Below, piece after piece: positions 42,040-48,764 of a DNA stretch of 64,000 nt. The notes beneath the pieces are model-generated. The model was not told the DNA's origin and ran no database searches. It saw only the letters and a program-made list of their open reading frames with translations. The position numbers were made by a program, and so were the translations under genes. The stretch covers positions 672,071-736,070 of the forward strand of contig CAVTSA010000017.1 in NCBI GenBank assembly GCA_963737225.1, read 5' to 3'. Each line of letters starts with the position of its first letter. The first letter of the stretch is position 1. Origin of the DNA: CAVTSA01 sp963737225 (lineage in GTDB: Bacteria > Chloroflexota > Dormibacteria > Dormibacterales > Dormibacteraceae).

Positions 42040-43565
42040 CTGATATGGTGCACCCGCTTGTCAAGTCGGTAGTTCGTGGGCATGGGTGATCGCCGGCGGC
42101 AGCGGGCCGGATAGAGGTGTCGATAGGGGGAGGTCGAGGGGTCGGAGTGCCGAGCACGTCATCGGCGGTGCCAGTCTGAAATGCGGGGGTTGGTTACCCC
42201 AGGGCCCTGGTTCCTGCTGCCAGCTTGCGCGGGTCTACCGATCGGGCGTGGCCCGGCGGGGGCTGCCCATAGCGCCGTCGCGCGTGCTGGCCGCTTCGCG
42301 GCCCGGCACCCCGACCTCGCGGCCGGACGCTTGGTGCGGAAAGGTGTGGTCAGGGAGCGATGGCGGCAGCCCACAGGAAGCAGGACAGCTCACGGGCACA
42401 GGCCACGGCGATCACGTTGTTGGGCTTGCCCCGCGAGCGCATCCGTGTGTAGACACGATGGACCCGGTACTGGGCTCGGTTGGCGATCTGAAGGATGTGA
42501 TCGGGCTGGCCTTGCTGCCGGCTGGCCAGCCTCTCTCCGATGCGAGGTGGGCGAGCGTACTGCCAGGCGGCCTCGATCAGCAAGCGGCGGGCGAGGCCGG
42601 AGCCGGTCTTGGTGATCGAGCCCTGGTGGTCGGATTCCCCGGACTGGGAACGTGATGGGGTCAGCCCCAGCCAGCAACCCAGTCGGGTAGCTCTCTGGAA
42701 CCGGGCCCAGTCGGCACTGAGCTCCAAGTGGATGCTGAGGGCGGTGAGCGTATCCACCCCACGGAAGCAGCGCAAGCGAACAACCGTCGGCCAGTACGGC
42801 TTCTCCAGCGCCAGCAGGGAGATGCGTTCGGCCAGTGCGGCCTTGCGACTGGTGAGCCCGTCGGTGGCGGCCATCAGGTCGGCATAGACAAGCTCGCTGA
42901 TCGGGTCGGGGAACTGCTGGCTGACCAGCCAGCGCCGGTGCCTCTGGGTCCAGGTGGTTGGCTTGGGGTAGATGAGGCCGTAGCGCAAGAGCATCTTCGA
43001 CAGCCGGTGACGGGCGGTCATCAGATCGCGACGGCAGCGGTCATGGGCACGGGTCAGATCGCGCGCCCCCTCGACCTGGAGCGAGGGAACCTTCACCGGC
43101 GTCAGCGAGCCCGCCATCAGACAACGGGCGAGCAGCTCGGCGTCCTTGCGATCGCTCTTGACCCGGTCCGCCGGTCCGCGCGGGGTCTTGCCCGGGGCGA
43201 TCACGTCGACCCGGATCCCCGCCTCCGTCGCCGCCCGATAGAGTCCGAACCCGGTCGGCCCCGCCTCATAGCAGGCCCATACCGGACTGGGCAGCGACCC
43301 CAGCCAGGTGATGGGGGCCAACAACCCCTCACCGAACCGAACCCTGGTCAGCTCTCCCGTCATCACGTCGACCGCCGCCGCGTGCGTCGAGCGAGCGTGG
43401 ACATCCAGCCCCACAAATGTCACAGTTCCAGTCATGGCCGGGCCTCCTCATCACCCTTGGGGTCAGCCGGAGCTTTGCTCTCCGGTCAGACAAATCCCCG
43501 CGAGGAGTGTCCGGCCTCTCAGCCCGGCAGGCGACCCCTGGTTAGGGCTGCCCGCCCCATAGGGT
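42040..43565 (-). mobile_element. IS110-family insertion sequence (ends not determined)
   Basis: The transposase gene (42350-43435) is flanked by about 300 bases downstream and 130 bases upstream that encode nothing else. IS110 elements lack terminal inverted repeats, so the ends cannot be read directly; the limits given are the maximum allowed by neighbouring features. The upstream flank contains a 6-pair hairpin (CCGGAG/CTCCGG with a 7-base loop near 43470-43490). One flank is expected to encode the guide (bridge) RNA typical of the family. Confidence 0.55.
42350..43435 (-). CDS. IS110-family transposase (DEDD recombinase)
   Basis: A 361-residue transposase. The RuvC-like DEDD domain has Asp in VGLDVHARSTHAA, Glu in ACYEAGPTG and Asp pair in VKSDRKDAELLAR. 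The C-terminal transposase-20 domain has FRGVDTLTAL, LGLTPSRSQSGE and the serine-containing ITKTGSGLARRLLIEAAW. GAGGAGG stands 7 bases before ATG 43435. Full family length, so the element may still be active. Confidence 0.95.
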   Translation of the reverse strand: MTGTVTFVGLDVHARSTHAAAVDVMTGELTRVRFGEGLLAPITWLGSLPSPVWACYEAGPTGFGLYRAATEAGIRVDVIAPGKTPRGPADRVKSDRKDAELLARCLMAGSLTPVKVPSLQVEGARDLTRAHDRCRRDLMTARHRLSKMLLRYGLIYPKPTTWTQRHRRWLVSQQFPDPISELVYADLMAATDGLTSRKAALAERISLLALEKPYWPTVVRLRCFRGVDTLTALSIHLELSADWARFQRATRLGCWLGLTPSRSQSGESDHQGSITKTGSGLARRLLIEAAWQYARPPRIGERLASRQQGQPDHILQIANRAQYRVHRVYTRMRSRGKPNNVIAVACARELSCFLWAAAIAP

Positions 43566-44288
43566 CTACCGGGCGGCCCCCAGCTTCGCCTCCAACCCGG
43601 CGACGAGCAGGTCGATGGTCTGGTCGAGCCAGCCGGTACCCGGCGAGACGAAGACCTCGGCGAACAGGCGGGCATGCTGCCGGATGACCGGGTACTCGTC
43701 CTTGGACAGGTCGAGGAGCATCAGCTCGCTCCGCCGGCGCACCACCTCCAGCTCCTCGGAAGGCATCCAGTCGCCCAGGTCCGGGCCGGCCAGCAGGAGG
43801 AGCCCGGCGAGCAGCAGCATGATGGTGCGGGACAGGGAGACCGCGTCCTCGGCCGAGAAGCCGGCCTCGAGCAGGATGTTCAGGAGGCCCTCGAGGGGGC
43901 GGACGACGGTCGGCGTGAGAGGACCCTGGTAGGCGATCTGCAGCGGTAGGATCACGGGTCGCGCGGAGAGCGCCTCGGCCGCGTTCCGGAGCAGGCGCCG
44001 GACCCGGTCCTGCCAGGTCATCGTCCCCACGATCCCGACGGTGAGGTCGACGTCCGCGGAGACCGCCTCCAGCATCGCCGAGAACAGGTCGTTCTTGTCC
44101 TTCACATGGCGGTAGAGCGCCATCGAGGTGACACCGAGCTCGGACGCGAGCCGGCGCACGCTCACCGCGTCCAGACCCTCCCGATCGCCGATCTCCAGCG
44201 CCCGCTCCACGATCTGCCCGCGGGTCAGCCCGCGCCGCTGCCTGCGCGCACGTGGAGCACGTGGAGGAGGAGAAGCCTCATCCGTCAT
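43566..44288 (-). CDS. TetR-family transcriptional repressor
   Basis: A 240-residue regulator: an HTH near residues 20-65 (TRGQIVERALEIGDREGL... LASELGVTSMALYRHVKDKNDLF) and a TetR_C-type ligand-binding domain. It is divergent from the ABC exporter operon and shares a 38-base promoter region with it that contains a perfect-arm operator (AAGTAT-N7-ATACTT). It is therefore the probable repressor of the exporter and of itself, released by the exported drug. ATG 44288 is used. Confidence 0.92.
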   Translation of the reverse strand: MTDEASPPPRAPRARRQRRGLTRGQIVERALEIGDREGLDAVSVRRLASELGVTSMALYRHVKDKNDLFSAMLEAVSADVDLTVGIVGTMTWQDRVRRLLRNAAEALSARPVILPLQIAYQGPLTPTVVRPLEGLLNILLEAGFSAEDAVSLSRTIMLLLAGLLLLAGPDLGDWMPSEELEVVRRRSELMLLDLSKDEYPVIRQHARLFAEVFVSPGTGWLDQTIDLLVAGLEAKLGAAR

Positions 44289-44291
44289 GAC

Positions 44292-44320
44292 TTGCAAAGT
44301 ATACGGCGCATACTTATACT
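44292..44320 (+). promoter_or_regulatory. Promoter with TetR operator for the ABC exporter operon (leaderless start)
   Basis: TTGCAA (44292-44297), a 17-base spacer and TATACT (44315-44320) form a near-consensus promoter. The ATG of the ATPase gene begins 7 bases after the -10, so the transcript should start on the start codon and lack a ribosome site. An inverted repeat AAGTAT...ATACTT (44297-44315) fills the spacer, exactly where a repressor would block polymerase. A TATACT on the opposite strand can serve tetR. Confidence 0.7.
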
Positions 44321-44326
44321 CGACTT

Positions 44327-45232
44327 ATGTCTACACCGCATACTGACGGCGATAACAAGACAGCCGTGATACCGAAGGAGGGGGCCGCTGTCCAGGGCAC
44401 CGCCACCCAGGTCCAGGGCCCGGCGATCCAGGTGCACGGGCTGGAGAAGTCGTACGGCAAGCTGCACGTGCTGCGTGGGGTGGAGTTCGACGTGGCCCGC
44501 GGCAGCATCTTCGCCTTGCTCGGGTCCAACGGGGCCGGGAAGACCACGGTCGTGCGGATCCTGTCCACGCTCCTGAAGGCGGACGCGGGCACGGCGAGCG
44601 TCGACGGCTTCGACGTCGCCCGGCAGCCGGCGAGGGTTCGGGAGACAGTCAGCCTGACCGGGCAGTTCGCGGCTGTGGACGAGATCCTCAGCGGGCGCGA
44701 GAACCTGGTGCTGGTCGCCCGGCTGCGGCACCTGAAGCATCCGGGCGACATCGCGGACCGCCTGCTCGAGCGTTTCTCGCTGACCGAGGCAGCCGGGCGC
44801 AAGGTGGCGACGTACTCGGGGGGAATGCGCCGCCGGCTCGACATCGCCATGAGCCTGATCGGGAATCCGCCGGTCATCTACCTCGACGAGCCGACCACCG
44901 GACTCGATCCCGAGGCTCGCATCGAGGTGTGGAACTCGGTCAGGGAGCTCGCCCGGCGGGGTACCACGGTGCTGCTGACGACGCAGTACCTGGACGAGGC
45001 GGAACAGCTCGCCGGCCGGATCGCGATCCTCCACCAGGGCCGGATCATCGTGAACGGCACCCTCGCCGAGCTGAAGCAGCTGCTCCCGCCCGCCAAGGTC
45101 GAATACGTCGAGAAGCAGCCCACCCTCGAAGACGTCTTCTTCGCGCTCGTCGGCGAGGACCGCAAAGACGGCAAGGACAGCGACACCGGGAACGCGGCAA
45201 CCTCTGCCGCTCCGGGGTCGGACAGCAAATAA
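44327..45232 (+). CDS. ABC exporter ATPase (DrrA-like)
   Basis: A 301-residue ATP-binding subunit. Walker A LLGSNGAGKTT, signature YSGGMRRRLDIA, Walker B PVIYLDEPTTGLDP and the switch His region replaced by TTQYLDEAEQL are those of the daunorubicin-resistance (DrrA) subfamily, which also has the C-terminal PTLEDVFFALVG. A 35-residue N-terminal extension precedes the domain. It pairs with the membrane subunit that begins 9 bases after its stop. It likely exports a hydrophobic drug or lipid-like metabolite. Confidence 0.93.
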   Translation: MSTPHTDGDNKTAVIPKEGAAVQGTATQVQGPAIQVHGLEKSYGKLHVLRGVEFDVARGSIFALLGSNGAGKTTVVRILSTLLKADAGTASVDGFDVARQPARVRETVSLTGQFAAVDEILSGRENLVLVARLRHLKHPGDIADRLLERFSLTEAAGRKVATYSGGMRRRLDIAMSLIGNPPVIYLDEPTTGLDPEARIEVWNSVRELARRGTTVLLTTQYLDEAEQLAGRIAILHQGRIIVNGTLAELKQLLPPAKVEYVEKQPTLEDVFFALVGEDRKDGKDSDTGNAATSAAPGSDSK

Positions 45233-45241
45233 GGAACCACG

Positions 45242-46003
45242 ATGAACACTCATTTCCTCGGTGACACCGCCGTCCTCACGGCACGAACGCTGAAGCACGT
45301 CACGCGCAGCGTGGACACCATCATCACGACCGCGGTCATCCCGGTCGCCATCATGCTGCTGTTTGTCTACGTGTTCGGCGGCGCGATCGAGACCGGGACC
45401 GAGTCGTATGTGAACTACATGCTGCCCGGGATCCTGCTGATCACCGTCGCGTCCGGCATCTCCTACACCGCATTCCGCCTCTTCACCGATATGCAGAGCG
45501 GGATCTTCGAACGCTTCCAGTCCCTGCCGATCGCGCGCTCGGGGGCCATGTGGGCACACGTCCTGACCTCGCTGATCGCCATCCTGATCTCACTCGTCGT
45601 CGTCGTGGCCGTCGCCCTCCTGATGGGCTTCCGCTCCGGCGCCGGCGTGGGTGCCTGGCTCGCGGTCGGGGGCATCCTGATCCTGTTCACGCTCGCGCTG
45701 ACGTGGATCGCCGTGATCGCGGGGCTGACCGCGACCAGCGTGGCCGGCGCGAGCGCGTTCTCCTACCCGCTCATCTTCCTGCCCTTCATCAGCTCCGCCT
45801 TCGTGCCGACGGAGACCATGCCCGGCCCGGTGCGCTGGTTCGCTGAGCACCAGCCGGTGACGTCCATCGTCGACTCCATCCGTGCTCTGTTCGCGGGGCA
45901 GCCGGTGGGCGGCGATCTCTGGGTCGCGCTCGGCTGGTGCGTCGGGATCCTGGTCGTCGCGTACATCGCCGCCATGGTCATCTACCGCCGCAAGATCTCC
46001 TAG
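45242..46003 (+). CDS. ABC-2 type exporter permease (DrrB-like)
   Basis: A 253-residue membrane protein with six helices in the ABC-2 pattern, starting IITTAVIPVAIMLLFVYVFGGAI and containing the conserved NYMLPGILLITVASGISYTA and LIFLPFISSAFVPTETMPGPVRWFAEHQPVT, the last being the DrrB signature. AAGGAACCACG precedes the ATG. Together with the upstream ATPase it forms the complete exporter. Confidence 0.93.
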   Translation: MNTHFLGDTAVLTARTLKHVTRSVDTIITTAVIPVAIMLLFVYVFGGAIETGTESYVNYMLPGILLITVASGISYTAFRLFTDMQSGIFERFQSLPIARSGAMWAHVLTSLIAILISLVVVVAVALLMGFRSGAGVGAWLAVGGILILFTLALTWIAVIAGLTATSVAGASAFSYPLIFLPFISSAFVPTETMPGPVRWFAEHQPVTSIVDSIRALFAGQPVGGDLWVALGWCVGILVVAYIAAMVIYRRKIS

Positions 46004-46025
46004 GGGCCGGGCGCGAGAAGGGCGA

Positions 46026-46037
46026 TTGGTGCACCAA
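46026..46037. repeat. Family A palindrome TTGGTGCACCAA at the transposase end
   Basis: The core sits 22 bases after the permease stop and 10 bases before the truncated 3' end of the IS4-type transposase gene. The surrounding AAGGGCGA...CGACTGCCCC gives a longer imperfect stem. A matching copy lies on the far side of the transposase at 47.1 kb. Confidence 0.7.
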
Positions 46038-46046
46038 CGACTGCCC

Positions 46047-47036
46047 CTAGAGGCCGGCCAGTTCCTGGGCGGGTGCGAGGTTGGGGTCGAGCAGGTTGGT
46101 GGCGAGTCGGTAGACGGTGCTCGAGCCGGCGATCGTGTACTCGATGACGCGGACTGTGATGGGGTTGGGCTTGCGGCTCCGACTCGCTCCCACCAGGGCC
46201 AGGTAGCTTCCGTCCCCAAGGCGCTCTTGCACCTTCTTGGCGATGTGGGCGGGCACCCTCCAGACCACGTCGGCTTGGCGCTCCTCGACGAAGCGCTGCC
46301 AGAGCTTGGTGCCCAGGAAATTGCGGTCCGCCAGCACCAGCATATCTGGCGTCACCGAACTCAACAGACGGACGGCGAGATCCTGTTCACTGTCGTCGTA
46401 GCGACCGAATGCGATATCGACCAACGCACGAGTACCGCACTCGATCAAGGCCACGACGCGCGCCCGGGGCGGCCCTTGGCGCACGTCCCCCTTTGCCACC
46501 TGGCCCTCGAAGTAGGCTTCGTTCTCCTCGCTCTCGGCGAGACTCAGCGTGCTCCCATCGATGGCCATGACACGACGTCCTCGCCACCAACAGCCGACCT
46601 CTCGACCTTCGGCAAGAGGACCCGCGAGCTCGCGGAAGAGTCGCTCCATGACCGCTCCCCCCAGACGTCGGCGGGCACGGATGAACGAGGACTTGTTGGG
46701 GATCCTCCACTCTTCGGGGACCGCCGCGGCAACCTGATGCAGGAGCCGCTGATAGCCGAGCTCAGGATGCAGGCACATCACCAGCAGCACATAAACCACC
46801 AACCGCGCCGGCAACAGCCGAACCCGATGTTCACGTCGGCCGCACTCCTCCAGCACGCGATCGACGAGGGCGGGCGGGCAGATCGCGGAGAGCAGACCGA
46901 AGCCCACTCCGGCGGCTCGTGGCGCCTTGGCCGGCGGACCCCCGCGCTCCATCCCCTCGACGACTTGGGGCAGCTCAAGCGGCAACAGGTCCTGGAACCA
47001 CGACTTGAAGATGCGAGAAGATGACGTTGCGAGCAC
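46047..47036 (-). CDS. IS4-family transposase, truncated at the C-terminus
   Basis: A DDE transposase fragment of about 329 residues. The N-terminal IS4 domain has PARLVVYVLLVMCLHPELGYQRLLHQV. The catalytic Asp residues are in VMAIDGSTLSLAES and DMLVLADRNFLGTKLW. The frame stops after YRLATNLLDPNLAPAQELAGL, where intact relatives continue for another 70 or so residues with the Y-(2)-R-(3)-E-(6)-K motif containing the catalytic Glu. The third catalytic acid is thus missing and the gene is inactive. GTG 47036 has GGAGG just before it. Palindromes flank it on both sides. Confidence 0.8.
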   Translation of the reverse strand: MLATSSSRIFKSWFQDLLPLELPQVVEGMERGGPPAKAPRAAGVGFGLLSAICPPALVDRVLEECGRREHRVRLLPARLVVYVLLVMCLHPELGYQRLLHQVAAAVPEEWRIPNKSSFIRARRRLGGAVMERLFRELAGPLAEGREVGCWWRGRRVMAIDGSTLSLAESEENEAYFEGQVAKGDVRQGPPRARVVALIECGTRALVDIAFGRYDDSEQDLAVRLLSSVTPDMLVLADRNFLGTKLWQRFVEERQADVVWRVPAHIAKKVQERLGDGSYLALVGASRSRKPNPITVRVIEYTIAGSSTVYRLATNLLDPNLAPAQELAGL

Positions 47037-47090
47037 GAGTCCTCCGACGTTGAATGGGCGATCTTCAGCACCCTGGCTCGGGAGCAAAAC

Positions 47091-47116
47091 AGGGCGGTTG
47101 GTGCACCAACCGCCCT
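47091..47116. repeat. Perfect 26-base palindrome (family A, longest form)
   Basis: AGGGCGGTTGGTG (47091-47103) is followed by its exact complement to 47116, then CTTTCC. It is the longest version of the family A repeat. It lies upstream of the IS4-type gene, between it and the FAD-oxidase gene. The stem with a following T-rich run would act as an intrinsic terminator on the plus strand. Confidence 0.75.
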
Positions 47117-47306
47117 CTTTCCACGCGCCCAGAGTGAAAGACCAGGGAAAACACCGATTGAAAAACCGCCCGAATCGCGGCAGCCTACTCGGTGGCGCAC
47201 TGGAAGCCGAGGCAATCACCAGGTGTTCAGTGGCCATGGCGGTGATTACGCCCCCGCGTACGAACCAGGAACACGGCGACCAGACCGTTTATGAGGAGGA
47301 CCCACG

Positions 47307-48356
47307 ATGACGACGTCACACACGGACTCGATCATCGCGTTCGACGGTGCCGCGATCGCTTCGCTTCGATCGTCGTTCCGCGGCGAGCTCCTGACCGCGG
47401 ACACGCCAGGGTACGATCGCGCCCGAACCGTCTGGAACGGCAACATCGACCGCCGACCGGCGCTGGTCGCGCGCTGCAGCGGGGTCGCCGACGTCCGGGC
47501 GGCCGTCGAGTTCTGCCGGGAACTCGGGCTGCCGGTGTCCGTCCGGGGCGGAGGACACAGCGCCCCCGGTTACGGCACCAATGACGCTGGCCTGGTGATC
47601 GACCTCTCCCCGATGAAGGGCATCCGTGTCGACCCCGGCGCGCGCACGGTCCGGGCCGAAGGCGGCGTGCTGTGGCGGGAGCTGGATCGGGAGACCCAGC
47701 TGTTCGGCCTGGCCGTCACCGGCGGGACGGTCTCCAGCACCGGGATCGCCGGGCTGACGCTCGGCGGCGGTCTCGGCTGGCTCATGGGGAGGCACGGCCT
47801 GACGGTCGACAACCTGCTGTCGGCGGATGTCGTCACGCCGGACGGCGACGTCCACTGCGTCAGCGCCGAACGGGAGCCCGAGCTTTTCTGGGCGCTGCGC
47901 GGCGGGGGCGGCAACTTCGGCGTGGTGACGTCGTTCGAGTACCGCCTCCATCCGGTGAGCCAGGTTCTCGGTGGGATCATCGCCCATCCGCTCGACCGGG
48001 CCGGCGCCGTGGCTCGCTTCTACCGGGAGTTCTGCGACGGGCTACCCGACGAGGCGGAGGCGTACCTCGGATTCCTCACCGACCCGCAGGCCGGGGTCCC
48101 GATCGTGGCTCTCATCCTCGGCTACAACGGGGACCTCGCCGAGGGTGAGCGGGTGCTCGCCCCCGCGCGGTCGTTCGGGAATCCCCTCGTCGACCTGGTG
48201 GGACCGATGCCCTACAGCGCTCGGCAAACCCTGCTCGACGAGCCCATGGCACGGGACGGCCTGCACCGCTACTGGCGCTCGACGTTCGTCCCGGAGCTCT
48301 CCGACGGCCTGCTCGACGTGCTCGTCGACCGAGCCGGCGATTTCAGCTCCCCCTGA
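47307..48356 (+). CDS. FAD-linked oxidase, N-terminal and central part (frameshifted)
   Basis: This frame encodes a PCMH-type FAD domain: PVSVRGGGHSAPGYGTNDAGLVIDLSPM contains the His that carries FAD covalently in this family, and GLTLGGGLGWLMGRHGLTVDNL the second nucleotide loop. It ends prematurely at a run of five C (48349-48353). Adding one C restores the frame into the next entry, giving one oxidase of about 468 residues of the berberine-bridge/6-hydroxynicotine-oxidase type. It converges on the NRPS gene and could oxidise its product. Confidence 0.8.
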   Translation: MTTSHTDSIIAFDGAAIASLRSSFRGELLTADTPGYDRARTVWNGNIDRRPALVARCSGVADVRAAVEFCRELGLPVSVRGGGHSAPGYGTNDAGLVIDLSPMKGIRVDPGARTVRAEGGVLWRELDRETQLFGLAVTGGTVSSTGIAGLTLGGGLGWLMGRHGLTVDNLLSADVVTPDGDVHCVSAEREPELFWALRGGGGNFGVVTSFEYRLHPVSQVLGGIIAHPLDRAGAVARFYREFCDGLPDEAEAYLGFLTDPQAGVPIVALILGYNGDLAEGERVLAPARSFGNPLVDLVGPMPYSARQTLLDEPMARDGLHRYWRSTFVPELSDGLLDVLVDRAGDFSSP

Positions 48357-48376
48357 ACTCGATCGTCCTCTTCTAC

Positions 48377-48712
48377 GTGCATGGCGCCGCCGCTCGCGTG
48401 CCTTCCGACGAGACGGCGTTCTCGGCCCGACGCCTGCAGTGGGACCTCGACGTTATCGGTCAGTGGACCGAACCCTCGGAATCGGACCGCCATGTCGCCT
48501 GGGTGCGCGATGCGTGGTCGGGGGTCGAACCGCACGCCGCGACCGCGACCTACATCAACCACATCTCCGAAGATGACCGGCCGGAGACGATCCGGGCGTC
48601 GTACGGCAGCAACCACGAACGCCTCCGGCAGCTCAAAGCCGTCTACGACCCCACCAACCGGTTCCGGCTGAACCCCAACATCCCCCCGGCGCCCAGCGCG
48701 GCCGCCCGGTAG
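48377..48712 (+). CDS. C-terminal BBE domain of the same FAD-linked oxidase
   Basis: This frame continues the oxidase: NSIVLFYVHGAAARVP, WVRDAWSGVEPHAATATYINHI and the terminal LKAVYDPTNRFRLNPNIPP, the berberine-bridge-enzyme closing motif. It has no ribosome site of its own and is only meaningful joined to the preceding frame through a missing C near 48350. Listed separately because the two parts are in different frames here. Confidence 0.7.
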   Translation: MHGAAARVPSDETAFSARRLQWDLDVIGQWTEPSESDRHVAWVRDAWSGVEPHAATATYINHISEDDRPETIRASYGSNHERLRQLKAVYDPTNRFRLNPNIPPAPSAAAR

Positions 48713-48764
48713 ATCCGGGGTCCCCGGGCCCGCCGGCGCCCGGGGACTGCGGATCGTGCAGGGT

